Shown in pieces: positions 19,115 through 27,789 of a stretch of 64,000 bases of DNA. How positions within the stretch are numbered: position 1 is the first letter of the stretch; every line of letters begins with the position of its first letter. Position numbers and translations under genes: made by a program. The notes under the pieces are model-generated. The model was not told the origin of the DNA and did no database searches. It worked only from the letters and a program-made list of their open reading frames with translations. The DNA is from an uncultured Caldilineaceae bacterium (GTDB lineage Bacteria; Chloroflexota; Anaerolineae; Caldilineales; Caldilineaceae), in assembly GCA_951812725.1 (NCBI GenBank), contig OX638330.1, positions 3,410,001 through 3,474,000 on the forward strand, given 5' to 3'.

Positions 19115-20227
19115 TCAACCCTTTATCTCCTCCACGAGGCGGGCCAGGACAATATCCTCTTCGCCATCCTCCAGCGTTGACGGGTTGAGGTAGAGCGAAT
19201 CGCCGGGGCCGGGGGCGACGGAGACGGCTGGACGGCGGTCGAGCAGGCCTTGCACGATCTGGTCGCGGCTGCGGCCGACGGCAGCGGCGTCGATATGGAC
19301 CTGGGCACGGGGCAGTGGCTGGCGGGCTTCGCTGGGAAAGGCGCGAACGGCTTGAACACCGTCCAGCCGGTTCAGCTCGCTGCACCAGCCGGTGACAACC
19401 TCCTCCATCTGCGAGGCGCGCGCTTCATGGTCGAGGGCCAGATAGCGCTCAACCGCGGCCAGGAGTCCCAGCATCTCTTCCTTGCCTACCTTCATGGGAC
19501 GGCCGATGCTGTGGTTGGGGGGGCCGTTCAGGGCACAGGCGTCGACGAGCCACTGCTTGCCCAGCACAAGGCCGGAAGACTGGGGGCCGCGCAAGTCTTT
19601 GCCGCCGCTGAAGATGGCGGCGTCGGCGCCCATCTGGGTGAACTCCCACAAATTCTCCACCGGGGGTAGCTGGGCCGCGGCGTCCACCAACACGGGTACG
19701 CCATGGGCGTGGGCGATTTCTATAACCTTCTCCAAGGGGAGGTCGTTTGGGCCGCCCATATTGCCCTGGAACCAGATGACGGCGGCAGTGTTGGCGTTGA
19801 TGGCCGCTTCCAGTTGCCAGTCGAACGCGCCATCGGCATAGCCGATTTCGACCAGCTTGACACCGACCTGGCGGACGGCATGGTCGTAGCCGTTGCGATG
19901 CGATTTGTGGACGATCACCTCGTTCTTGAGGCCGGTGAGGTCGGGCAGACGGTGAATGGCATCCATGTCAGTGCCGGCGACGCAGGCAGCGATGGCGACG
20001 ACGATACCCCCTGCCGCGCCCGAACTGACGTAGCAGGCCTCATTCTGCGTGAGGAGGGCTATACGGTTGCCGACACGCCGCTGCAGTTCGGGCAGTTCCA
20101 CGAAAAATTTGGCCGCTTCCATCATCGCTTCGAGCACTTCGGGCGGCATGAGAGAGCCGCCGAGCCGGGTGAGCGTGGCGTTGGCGTTAATGACAGGGGT
20201 GATGTCGAGTTCAGAATAGGAGGGCAT
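19115..20227 (-). CDS. SelA-like PLP-dependent enzyme (aminotransferase class V fold)
   Basis: 370 residues from the ATG at 20227. The PLP lysine is in FSGGKDLRGPQSSGLVLG, and VPVLVDAAAQLPP contains the Asp that contacts the cofactor ring nitrogen. The N-terminus TPVINANATLTRLGGSLMP is that of the SelA/DgaE group. Most members outside true selenocysteine synthases act on sugar-amine phosphates or related substrates. It is shorter than bacterial SelA (about 460 residues) and lacks the SelA N-terminal tRNA-binding domain, so I do not call it SelA. The thioredoxin-like gene is upstream, with a strong GC hairpin between them. Confidence 0.8.
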   Translation of the reverse strand: MPSYSELDITPVINANATLTRLGGSLMPPEVLEAMMEAAKFFVELPELQRRVGNRIALLTQNEACYVSSGAAGGIVVAIAACVAGTDMDAIHRLPDLTGLKNEVIVHKSHRNGYDHAVRQVGVKLVEIGYADGAFDWQLEAAINANTAAVIWFQGNMGGPNDLPLEKVIEIAHAHGVPVLVDAAAQLPPVENLWEFTQMGADAAIFSGGKDLRGPQSSGLVLGKQWLVDACALNGPPNHSIGRPMKVGKEEMLGLLAAVERYLALDHEARASQMEEVVTGWCSELNRLDGVQAVRAFPSEARQPLPRAQVHIDAAAVGRSRDQIVQGLLDRRPAVSVAPGPGDSLYLNPSTLEDGEEDIVLARLVEEIKG

Positions 20228-20271
20228 GTCGTGCCACCTGTTAAGTTGTGAAGAGAGTCTTATAGTGAGGT

Positions 20272-20312
20272 CGCGCGCGGCGCACACCTGTGGAGAGCGT
20301 GCGCGCCGCGCG
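20272..20312. repeat. GC-rich inverted repeat between thioredoxin-like and SelA-like genes
   Basis: CGCGCGCGGCGCAC (20272-20285) pairs with GTGCGCGCCGCGCG (20299-20312) around a 13-nt loop with one bulge. There is no following T-tract on either strand, so it may be a factor-dependent terminator or an mRNA-stability hairpin. Confidence 0.5.
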
Positions 20313-20356
20313 CAGGAAAATTCTCGCGCAACCTTTGAACAGGAGCGCGTGCAGCT

Positions 20357-20953
20357 CTAAGCCGGCTGCGGCAGGACGAGATCGCAGGCGTCGGCGGGCA
20401 TCCAGTGGGCATCCTCGCCGGCCCACTTGACGTTGCAGCCGATCGGGTTGGTCAGGGTATTGCTGACAGACTGGCCGGAGGTGTGCTCTTCCAGGGCCTG
20501 GTCGAGATCGAAGACGGTGGCCTGGGTGGCGTCGCGCGGACTGTCGACGCCGCGGCCGGTGTAGACCAGTTCACGATTCTTGTTGAACACGTAGAAATGG
20601 GGGGTGCGCAGAGCGCCGTAGGCCTTGGCCACTTCCTGGGTTTCGTCACGCAGGTAAACCCAGGGGAATTTGTGCTCGGCCATGCGTTCGACCATGTTGC
20701 GGAAGTCGTCTTCGGCGTTTACGTGGACGCTGTTTGAGTTGATGCCGACGAACTTCACGCCCTTCGAGGCATACTTGTCGGCGGAGGCGCGGGTGGCCTC
20801 GTCGGAGCCGATGACGTAGGGGCAATGGTTGCAGGTAAAGAAGACGACGAGAGTTTCGGCGTCGTCGAAGCAGTCGAGCGTATAGATCTCGCCGTCGGTG
20901 GCGATGAGCTTGAAGTCAAGCGCCTTTTCGCCGAGTTCGAGAGTGAAAGCCAT
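20357..20953 (-). CDS. thioredoxin-like/AhpC-TSA-family redox protein
   Basis: 198 residues with an excellent CAGGAGG box six bases before the [21 protein letters not shown] holds a CxxC redox pair (CNHC) at about 41-44, and RTPHFYVFN is the cis-Pro loop of the thioredoxin fold. This is the common 'thioredoxin family protein' with an insertion, usually cytosolic, without a signal peptide. It would act as a thiol-disulfide oxidoreductase or peroxidase partner. Both cysteines are ordinary Cys codons here, in contrast to the UGA-containing thioredoxin at 55140. Confidence 0.88.
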   Translation of the reverse strand: MAFTLELGEKALDFKLIATDGEIYTLDCFDDAETLVVFFTCNHCPYVIGSDEATRASADKYASKGVKFVGINSNSVHVNAEDDFRNMVERMAEHKFPWVYLRDETQEVAKAYGALRTPHFYVFNKNRELVYTGRGVDSPRDATQATVFDLDQALEEHTSGQSVSNTLTNPIGCNVKWAGEDAHWMPADACDLVLPQPA

Positions 20954-21218
20954 GATTCCTCCTGTAAGAATTCTGTGTCCAGGGCTTGGATATTCTGCGT
21001 GCCCTGGTGGATTACAACAGATCGTACTGCCTGAACACAACTGGCGGGAAACGAACAGTAATCCAGATGGAGGCGGCAGCGTAGGTGCGATTTAGGCCGG
21101 GTTGCAGATCAGGCTTTACAGGCAGATAATTACCGCCACCAAGGAGTATCGTCTCCTAGCTTGATTATACTGACAATCTCTGACCAGGCAAAGTTGCACA
21201 GGCAAAAGGAGTCCAACC

Positions 21219-22679
21219 ATGCGCATTGGAATCGCTTCTCTGAATCACGAGTCCAACACATTTGCGTCGTTCCCGACGACTTTGTCCGACTTTCGTTTTG
21301 TGCGGGGGCAAGAGCTTGTCGAACACTACCGATCGACGTTCCACGAGGTGGGCGGCTTTATTGCGGGCGCGGAGGAGTACGGCTACGAGATGGTCCCGCT
21401 GATGGGGGCGGTGGCTACGCCGGCTGGGGCGGTGGAGGCGGATGCCTATGAGGCCCTCTTGGACGAGCTGCTGGGGTTGATCGACGGCGCGATGCCGCTG
21501 GACGGGCTGTTGTTGGGTCTGCACGGGGCGTTTGTGGCGGAGGGATTTCCGCAAGGGGACGGCGAGACGACGCGGCGTGTGCGTGAGCTGGTCGGGCCCG
21601 ACTTTCCCGTGATCGTAACGCACGACTACCACGGCAACGTGCCGCCGCAGCTGGTGGAGGATGCCACCGCGCTGATCATTTACAAGACGTGCCCGCACAT
21701 CGACCAGCGGGAACGGGGGCTACAGGCTGCTGAACTTCTGACGCGCACCGTGCGCGGGGAGGTGCGACCGGTTTCGAGCATCGCCAAACCGGAGCTCGTC
21801 TATAACATTGCGTTTCACAATACAAACATGAGGCCGATGAAACCGGTGATGGACGCGGCGATTGAGCTGGAGCGGCAGCCGGGGATTCTGGCGACAAGTG
21901 TGGCCGCAGGATACCAGTACGCGGATGTGCCGTGGATGGGGCCGTGTATCGTGGTGGTGGCCGATGGCGATGAGGAGCTGGCGGAGCGCGAGGCGCAGAG
22001 GCTGGCCGATCTGATGTGGTCGCTGCGGGACGACCTGCTGCCGAAAGTTCCCAAGCCGGCCGAGGCAGTGCGAATGTCGATTGCGAACGAGGAGAAACCG
22101 GTGTCGATGATGGAGATGGGCGACAACATCGGCGGCGGCAGCGCTGGGGATTCCACGTTTGTTCTGGAGGAGTTGCTGCGGCAGGGCGCGAACGGCTGGG
22201 TAGTGGCGCTGTACGATCCGGAGGCAGTGGCGGCGTGCGCTGCGGCTGGCATCGGCGCGCAGTTGACGCTGCAGGTAGGAGGCAAGGTGGACGACGAGCA
22301 CGGGCCGACGCTGACGGTGGAAGGTACGGTACGAACGCTGCATGACGGCAAGTTCATTGAGACGGAACGCCGACACGGAGGCGGGCACGTCTGGGATCAA
22401 GGCTTGACCGCGGTGATGGCAACGAACGGTGGTCTGCTGGTTCTGGACAGCCGGCGTACGCCGCCGATGAGCTTCAATCAGCTGCAGTCGGTGGGTATTA
22501 TACCGGAGCAGCATGAGATTTTTGTGGCCAAGGGTTCGGTGGCGCCGCGGGCGGCGTATGAGCCGGTCTCGGCCCGCATTATAGAAGTCGACTCGGGCGG
22601 GGCGACGTCGATCAGCCGCCCGCCGGAGGACTTCCGGCTGGCGCGGAAGGGACTGTATGAGTGGACGCAAGGCGCGTAG
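21219..22679 (+). CDS. M81-family metallopeptidase (MlrC-like)
   Basis: 486 residues with AAGGAG ahead of the [20 protein letters not shown] opens the family; [20 protein letters not shown] and THDYHGNVP hold likely zinc ligands (Asp and His), and [14 protein letters not shown] starts the C-terminal MlrC domain. MlrC cleaves the linear microcystin breakdown product in sphingomonads, but M81 homologues are common in Chloroflexota where the substrate is unknown. There is no signal peptide. The 3' end overlaps the convergent desaturase gene by 68 bp. Confidence 0.9.
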   Translation: MRIGIASLNHESNTFASFPTTLSDFRFVRGQELVEHYRSTFHEVGGFIAGAEEYGYEMVPLMGAVATPAGAVEADAYEALLDELLGLIDGAMPLDGLLLGLHGAFVAEGFPQGDGETTRRVRELVGPDFPVIVTHDYHGNVPPQLVEDATALIIYKTCPHIDQRERGLQAAELLTRTVRGEVRPVSSIAKPELVYNIAFHNTNMRPMKPVMDAAIELERQPGILATSVAAGYQYADVPWMGPCIVVVADGDEELAEREAQRLADLMWSLRDDLLPKVPKPAEAVRMSIANEEKPVSMMEMGDNIGGGSAGDSTFVLEELLRQGANGWVVALYDPEAVAACAAAGIGAQLTLQVGGKVDDEHGPTLTVEGTVRTLHDGKFIETERRHGGGHVWDQGLTAVMATNGGLLVLDSRRTPPMSFNQLQSVGIIPEQHEIFVAKGSVAPRAAYEPVSARIIEVDSGGATSISRPPEDFRLARKGLYEWTQGA

Positions 22680-24174
22680 ATGGTGAGGGCGTGCGCGCTG
22701 TCACGGGATCGCCGATAAGGCTGTCGACGATCTTTGCCGAGGAGACAACGCCGGGGACACCGGCGCCAGGGTGGGTGCCGGCGCCGACGAAGTAGAGATT
22801 GTCGACGTCTTCCGATTTATTATGGGGACGGAACCAGGCGCTCTGGGTGAGGGTCGGCTGGATCGAGAAGGCCGAGCCGAGATAGCTGTTGAGCGTACCG
22901 GCAAAGTGACGCGGGTCGATGCGGTGTTCGGCTACGATGTTGGCTTGCAGGTCGGGCAGGTAGTTCTGTTCGAGGTATTGCATAATTGCGTCGCGATAGG
23001 GCCCGGCCTGCAGTTCCCAGTCGATGTCGGCGCCGAGGTGGGGCACAGGTGAGAGGACGTAAAAGGCTTCGCCGCCGTCAGGGGCCAGCGACGGGTCGGT
23101 CAGGGTCGGCATGTGCAGATAGAGTGAGAAATCTTCGGGCAGGTCTTGGTTGCGGAAGATGTCGCGCAGGAGGCCGGTGTAGTCCTGGTGCATCATGATG
23201 TTGTGGTGGGCGAGGCCGACATCTCTGTACTGGCGTTTGGTGCCAAAGTAGATGACGAAAAGAGACATCGAGTAGTTCTTGCTTTTGATGCGCCGGTCGC
23301 TGTTGCGGGGCCGCTGATGCGCGGGTATCAGGTTCAGGTAGGTCCAGGCGGCGTCGGCGTTGGAGACGACGGCGTCGGCCTTCCGGACTGAGCCGTCTTT
23401 GAGACGGACGCCATGGGCGCGTCGCTGCTCGATAAGGATGCGGTCCACCTCTGCATTGAGGTGGATTCTTACGTCCAGCTCCTGCAGGAGTCTCTCGAAA
23501 GCGGCGATGATGGCGCCGGTCCCGCCCATGGCATAGTGGATGCCCCACTCGCGCTCCAGGTAGTGAATCAGGACGTAGAGGCTGGCGGCGCTTAGTGGGT
23601 TACCGCCAATCAGGAGGGGCTGGAAGGAGAAGCAGCAGCGCAGGAAGTCGTCCTGGAAAAACTTTGAGACATAGCCGTAGACGCTGCGGTAGCTTTGCAG
23701 GCGGATCAGGTCGGGCACGACGCTGAGCATGTCGGAGAGGTTGAGGAAGGGTTGGTCGATCAGCGCCATGCCCGTTTCGAAAATCTCTCTGGAACTGGCG
23801 ACAAACCTGTTGTATCCCTCGACATCGACTGAGCTTCGCTGTGCGATCTGGAGGAGCATGGCATCGTGATCGTCGCTGACGTCGAAGGGCCGGCGATTGT
23901 GGTCGAAGATGCGGTAGAAGGGGTCGCAGGGGACCAGTTGGAAGTAGTCTTGCCGGCGGCGACCAGCCGCCTGCCAGATTTCGTCGAAGATCCAGGGGGC
24001 GGTGACGACGGTGGGGCCGCCGTCAAAGCGGTAGCCATCGATGTCGTAGACGTAGGCGCGGCCGCCCAGCTTGTCGCGTTTTTCGAAGAGTTCGACCTGG
24101 TGGCCGCGGGCGGCGAGGCGTGCAGCGGCGCTCAGACCGCCAAACCCCGAGCCTATAACGATAATCCTTGACAC
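22612..24174 (-). CDS. CrtI-like phytoene desaturase/NAD(P)-FAD oxidoreductase
   Basis: 520 residues from a GTG at 24174 with GGAGG seven bases upstream. The dinucleotide-binding motif [20 protein letters not shown] is followed by [15 protein letters not shown]. Near the C-terminus, [16 protein letters not shown] is the FAD-binding signature of carotenoid desaturases and isomerases. It would introduce double bases into phytoene-type polyenes, or oxidise a related lipid, at the membrane. No crtB or lycopene cyclase is next to it, so the pathway cannot be completed here. The last 30 residues (rich in Ser, Pro, Thr) overlap the convergent M81 gene and look like an extension. Confidence 0.85.
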   Translation of the reverse strand: MSRIIVIGSGFGGLSAAARLAARGHQVELFEKRDKLGGRAYVYDIDGYRFDGGPTVVTAPWIFDEIWQAAGRRRQDYFQLVPCDPFYRIFDHNRRPFDVSDDHDAMLLQIAQRSSVDVEGYNRFVASSREIFETGMALIDQPFLNLSDMLSVVPDLIRLQSYRSVYGYVSKFFQDDFLRCCFSFQPLLIGGNPLSAASLYVLIHYLEREWGIHYAMGGTGAIIAAFERLLQELDVRIHLNAEVDRILIEQRRAHGVRLKDGSVRKADAVVSNADAAWTYLNLIPAHQRPRNSDRRIKSKNYSMSLFVIYFGTKRQYRDVGLAHHNIMMHQDYTGLLRDIFRNQDLPEDFSLYLHMPTLTDPSLAPDGGEAFYVLSPVPHLGADIDWELQAGPYRDAIMQYLEQNYLPDLQANIVAEHRIDPRHFAGTLNSYLGSAFSIQPTLTQSAWFRPHNKSEDVDNLYFVGAGTHPGAGVPGVVSSAKIVDSLIGDPVTARTPSPSTRLASTHTVPSAPAGSPPAGG

Positions 24175-24830
24175 AGATATCCTCCATTGGATGCCGCCAG
24201 GGCTGTCATAGCGCCGACTGTGGTAGCTGTCAGAGATTCAACAGAAAGTATTACACAGTTCGAGCCAGAACTGCGAACCTGATTTTGGTTCGAAGAACGT
24301 TTACTAAATATATACAAAAGTTGTGCATTTCGCTTTTTGTTGTACATTATGAACTACTTAGCCATAACTCTTGTGGTATGTCAAGGAGGCTCTTGAGGTC
24401 GTTGATGTTTTTCGGGCTTGTTACAAGCAAGTTTGGGATGTGGTCTATCCACGGAGGGATGCGAAGAACGGCAACTGCAGCTTCCATTTGTCCACGGAGG
24501 GCGGCGAAGGACTGCAACACCTTTTTCCACGAAGGACCGCGAAGGACCGCGAAGAACTGCAACTGCAACACCTTTTACCGCGGAGGACACGGAGAACGTC
24601 AACCGCAGTGGTTAGTGGTCAGTGAATCACCAGCGGTCAGTGGATAGTGGAAAGTAGAAAGCGGGTAGTAAGTAGAGCGGGGGCAGACGACTGGCGTTGC
24701 GAGATAGGGCATTTCTGGGATGGCGCGAATTGGTTCCGACTGCTTAGATGCGATTCTTGGATTTGCTTGGACAGATGCAAGGGGCGATCGCTGATGCAGA
24801 CAGGTTGTGCACGCGGAACGGGGTCCAGAT
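24175..24830. other. gene-free stretch with degenerate repeats
   Basis: No believable gene. It holds the repeats at 24449-24650 and, at 24351-24364, a sequence resembling one MITE end (TGAACTACTTAGCC) without a matching second end. The rest is AT-richer than the neighbours and unexplained. Confidence 0.6.
24449..24650. repeat. degenerate direct repeats (CCACGGAGG...GCGAAG type and CAGTGGTCAGTG type)
   Basis: About four imperfect units beginning CCACGGAGG or CCACGAAGG and continuing GCGAAG(A)ACTGCAAC start at 24449, about 24500, 24528 and 24577. They are followed by words like GGTTAGTGGTCAGTG and CAGCGGTCAGTGG. The same word types recur at 34120-34155 and inside MITE copies A and C. They look like old mobile or slippage-derived debris. 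Confidence 0.55.
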
Positions 24831-24859
24831 TTGGCTGATCCTGGTTCTTGTCATATACT
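24831..24859 (+). promoter_or_regulatory. predicted promoter of the rplU operon
   Basis: TTGGCT (24831-24836), 17-bp spacer, TATACT (24854-24859). It lies about 215 bp before rplU, leaving a long leader that could carry autoregulatory structure. Confidence 0.5.
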
Positions 24860-25021
24860 TTTGCTTTGTGTGGGTGGCCTGCTGATGGCTTTGCTGCCCT
24901 AGCTTTAGGGGTAGCATTGTATCAGGAAATGCCAGCCCATATTCGTCCGCATTGCGGCGCCAGGTGTGCTCCATGCACGGGACGTGCTTAGGAGTTTGGC
25001 CGCAAGCCGCTATCCGAAGTG

Positions 25022-25049
25022 CCGGAGATATCGAGTAAATGGTCTCCGG
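25022..25049 (+). promoter_or_regulatory. leader hairpin just upstream of rplU
   Basis: CCGGAGA (25022-25028) pairs with TCTCCGG (25043-25049) around a 14-nt loop. It ends 11 bases before the AAAGGAG ribosome-binding region, a position where a ribosomal-protein autoregulatory structure could act. This role is inference only. Confidence 0.35.
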
Positions 25050-25072
25050 ACGCGGTTAAAGGAGAGAGGAAG

Positions 25073-25918
25073 ATGTACGCAGTCGTACGCACTGGGGGGA
25101 AACAGTACAGGGTTACCCTTGGAGATAATCTTGAAGTAGAAAAGCTGGCCGGCGATGTCGGTGACAGTATTGTTCTTGATGATGTGCTGATGGTGGCCCG
25201 CGATGAAGGGATACAGATCGGTCAGCCAACCGTGGAAGGTGCATCGGTAACGGCCAGGATCACCGGACAACACAGGGGCGAGAAGATTCTGGTGTTTCGC
25301 TACCGGCCGAAGAAGCGGGTGCGCGTTCGCCGCGGGCACCGACAGTTTCTGACCCGCCTGCAGATCCTCAAGATCAGCGGTGATGGTTACGAATATGTGA
25401 AGGAAGAGCAGAAGGCGGCGCCCGAGCCGGTCGCCGAGGTAGAGGAACCGGTCGTCGAGGCGGCCGAAGCTGCGGCTGCGGTTGCTGCGATCACGGAAAC
25501 TGATGCGGTCGTCGAGGCGGCAACGGAAGAAGTAGCCGACGCAGACGAAAGTGCTATTGACGCGGTCAAGGAGACGGTAGCCGACGCGGTGGAGGATGTT
25601 AGCGACACCGTAGGCGACGCCCTGGAAGCTGTTAGTGACAAGGCAAGCGACGCGGCGGAGGCTGTTGGTGATATGGCAGGCGATGCTGTGGAGGCAGTTA
25701 GTGACGTAGCGAGTGACACGCTGGATGCTGCCACCGATATGGCAAGCGATGCTGCGGAGGCAGTTGGAGACGCGGCAAGTGACGCGTTGGATGCTGCTAC
25801 TGATGCAGCAGGCGACGCGGTCGATGCTGTTGCGAAGAACCTCAAGGGGTTGATGGGCAGAGGTGAAAAATCCGGCGACGTTGCAGATGCCGACGAAGAC
25901 AAGAAGGAAGAGGGGTAA
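25073..25918 (+). CDS. rplU: 50S ribosomal protein L21 with long repetitive C-terminal extension
   Basis: 281 residues from the ATG at 25073 with GGAGAGAGGA just upstream. Residues 1-105 are ordinary L21 (MYAVVRTGGKQYRVTLGD; ITGQHRGEKILVFRYRPKKR), which binds 23S rRNA in the large subunit. Standard L21 is about 103 residues, so about 175 extra residues follow. The extension first reads Ala/Glu/Val-rich, then has eight consecutive 11-residue repeats (171-258; pattern D-A-x-x-A-x-x-D-x-A-x), and ends in a basic-then-acidic tail. The repeats would form an amphipathic helix like LEA or apolipoprotein 11-mers. rpmA follows after 6 bp. Confidence 0.93.
   Translation: MYAVVRTGGKQYRVTLGDNLEVEKLAGDVGDSIVLDDVLMVARDEGIQIGQPTVEGASVTARITGQHRGEKILVFRYRPKKRVRVRRGHRQFLTRLQILKISGDGYEYVKEEQKAAPEPVAEVEEPVVEAAEAAAAVAAITETDAVVEAATEEVADADESAIDAVKETVADAVEDVSDTVGDALEAVSDKASDAAEAVGDMAGDAVEAVSDVASDTLDAATDMASDAAEAVGDAASDALDAATDAAGDAVDAVAKNLKGLMGRGEKSGDVADADEDKKEEG
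25583..25846 (+). repeat. eight tandem 33-bp units coding 11-residue repeats in the L21 tail
   Basis: Units run DAVEDVSDTVG, DALEAVSDKAS, DAAEAVGDMAG, DAVEAVSDVAS and so on to DAVDAVAKNLK. Spacing is exactly 33 bp; third-codon positions vary more than residues, suggesting selection on the protein. Confidence 0.85.
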
Positions 25919-25924
25919 CGACTT

Positions 25925-26206
25925 ATGGCACACAAAAAAGGTGGCGGCTCCAGCCGCAATAACCGCGATTCGAACGGCCAGCGGCTAGGCGTCAAGAAAT
26001 ATGGCGGCGAGTTTGTCAGGTGTGGCGGAATTATAATTCGCCAGCGGGGTACGCCGATTTTCCCCGGCACGAATGTTGGTCAGGGCAAGGACGACACGCT
26101 GTATGCGAAGCAGGACGGTTTTGTGACCTTTGAATGGGCCAAGAAGAATCGCAGAAAGGTCAGCGTCTACACGGCAGAAGAGAAGCTGGCGTTGGGGAAG
26201 GTATAA
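25925..26206 (+). CDS. rpmA: 50S ribosomal protein L27
   Basis: 93 residues. [20 protein letters not shown] is the conserved N-terminus that reaches the peptidyl-transferase centre; there is no Firmicutes-type cleavable leader. [20 protein letters not shown] is the core signature. It lies 6 bp after rplU and 4 bp before rpmE, so the three ribosomal genes form one operon with tdk. Confidence 0.97.
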   Translation: MAHKKGGGSSRNNRDSNGQRLGVKKYGGEFVRCGGIIIRQRGTPIFPGTNVGQGKDDTLYAKQDGFVTFEWAKKNRRKVSVYTAEEKLALGKV

Positions 26207-26210
26207 AGAC

Positions 26211-26594
26211 ATGAAACCAGAGATTCATCCCGAATATCACGGCTTGGCCAAGGTCAACTGCTCCTGCGGGAACAGTTGGGTGACCGGCAGCACCAAGGCG
26301 GAGATAAACGTCAATATCTGCAGCCAGTGTCATCCCTTTTATACGGGCGAACAGCGTATAATCGATTCGGTTGGCCGGGTGGAGCGGTTTGTACGACGGC
26401 TGGAATCGCGGCAGAGCGCGGCGGCCCGCCAGCAGATCGAATCGCAGGCGCGGCAGGAGGCCGAGACCGCGGCGCGGCGGGCGCGTGCGCGCGGCGACGA
26501 CCCCGAGGCGGCTGCAGCCGAAGTGCTGTCCAGGTATGACTTGGAAGAGGAAGCCGAAGAGGCAACCGAAGAGGCAGCCGAAGAGGCAGCATAG
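26211..26594 (+). CDS. rpmE: 50S ribosomal protein L31 with C-terminal extension
   Basis: 127 residues from the ATG at 26211, which follows the rpmA stop by 4 bp. [20 protein letters not shown] and [13 protein letters not shown] carry the Cys residues (CSC and CSQC) of the zinc-binding form, and [10 protein letters not shown] ends the normal domain at about residue 66. The remaining 60 residues are a charged helix ([20 protein letters not shown]) ending in Glu/Ala repeats. L31 bridges the two subunits; the tail is not part of the usual family length of about 70. Confidence 0.94.
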   Translation: MKPEIHPEYHGLAKVNCSCGNSWVTGSTKAEINVNICSQCHPFYTGEQRIIDSVGRVERFVRRLESRQSAAARQQIESQARQEAETAARRARARGDDPEAAAAEVLSRYDLEEEAEEATEEAAEEAA

Positions 26595-26618
26595 CGGGAA
26601 GCGCGAGCGAATCAGGGA

Positions 26619-27245
26619 ATGCACTTTCAATCCGGCGGCGGATGGATCGAACTGATTTGCGGTTCGATGTTCAGCGGCAAGACGGAAGAGTTGTTGCGCC
26701 GCGTGCGCAGGTCGGAAATCGCCCGCCGCCGCATTCAGCTTTTCAAACCCCAGGTCGACAATCGCTACGGGCGTGAACAGGTGGCATCGCACAATGGCGT
26801 CTCCCGCGGGGACGCCATTATTCTCGAAAACGCCGCGTTATTGCTCGATCAACTGCAGTCGGACACCGAAGTTGTCGCCGTCGACGAGGTTCAGTTCTTC
26901 GACGACGCCATTACAACCGTCTGCCAGGAGCTCGCCGACCGCGGCAAGCGGGTCATCGCCGCCGGGCTGGACCAGGATTTCCGCGGCGAACCCTTCGGGC
27001 CCATCCCCCTTCTGATGTCGCTCGCCGAACGCGTGGACAAGCTGCATGCCATCTGCGTCCGCTGCGGCGCCTCTGCCACCCGAACGCAGCGCCTCATCGA
27101 CGGCCTACCGGCCCGCTACGACGATCCTGTCATCTTCGTGGGCGGCAGTGAGAGCTACGAAGCGCGCTGCCGCGACTGCCACGATGTCCCAGGCAGACCC
27201 CTGATCCCCTCGCCTGCTCCACTCCTCGATTACGCCCGGACCTGA
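26619..27245 (+). CDS. tdk: thymidine kinase
   Basis: 208 residues. The P-loop is [15 protein letters not shown], the Walker B region is [10 protein letters not shown], and the catalytic Glu is in that [19 protein letters not shown] is the type II thymidine-kinase lasso region. Four Cys (CVRCG and CRDCH) form the structural zinc site. It phosphorylates deoxythymidine with ATP for salvage of DNA precursors. It is 24 bp after rpmE and probably read from the rplU promoter. Confidence 0.96.
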   Translation: MHFQSGGGWIELICGSMFSGKTEELLRRVRRSEIARRRIQLFKPQVDNRYGREQVASHNGVSRGDAIILENAALLLDQLQSDTEVVAVDEVQFFDDAITTVCQELADRGKRVIAAGLDQDFRGEPFGPIPLLMSLAERVDKLHAICVRCGASATRTQRLIDGLPARYDDPVIFVGGSESYEARCRDCHDVPGRPLIPSPAPLLDYART

Positions 27246-27722
27246 GACCACTTCCAAGGCCCTGTCCGGCCTGCATACAACAACCATAAATCTCTCTTCG
27301 CTTTCAAGAGATTCTAATGTAAGTTCAGTACCAGAACCCGCGCTTTTTTGCGCGCCAGGTATTTGGTATTGCGTAAGGGCAGGCAAGAAAACCGCGATTC
27401 CAATTCATAACCCGGACGAAAAGTCTTGTTGCCCTATGGTACCTACATTCGTTCACTGTTCCCGCTTGTTCTTGACGTGATCTCTTGAGATCTCTCGTCA
27501 AACGCTTGTTGAACGCTCGTACGTGCGCTTTTCATACGCTCCTAGCAAGAGGTAAGAATCGCAAACCTGGCAGAGACCCATTTCCACGCCCCCATCGCTC
27601 GAACGCCCCCTGCTGCATCCCGCTTCCGCGCGCTGACTCCCGTCAACTGCGCTCGTATGGCCGGAAGTCAGAGTATTATGCTTTCCATCTGAATCTGGGC
27701 CGCCCTCTACTCTGCTGCAAGG
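27246..27722. other. gene-free stretch
   Basis: No supported gene or clear terminator in this part of the 544-bp gap. A 102-residue open frame at 27485 lacks codon bias, a ribosome-binding site and recognisable motifs and is not called. Confidence 0.6.
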
Positions 27723-27750
27723 TTGTGTATCGTAGGCAACACACTATAAT
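27723..27750 (+). promoter_or_regulatory. predicted promoter of the acyl-CoA cluster
   Basis: TTGTGT (27723-27728), 16-bp spacer, TATAAT (27745-27750), 40 bp before the ligase start codon. Confidence 0.55.
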
Positions 27751-27789
27751 AGCGGTGCAGAACAGACCACACTTACCAAGCAGGGCGCA

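Noticed and set aside
19115..20227. SelA-like PLP enzyme as support for selenocysteine synthesis
   Set aside because: It is about 90 residues shorter than SelA, lacks the N-terminal tRNA-binding domain and belongs to a group mostly used in sugar-amine metabolism. It neither supports nor refutes the selenoprotein.
24351..24364. TGAACTACTTAGCC resembles one MITE/IS66 end
   Set aside because: No second end within 500 bp and the following sequence does not match the MITE interior.
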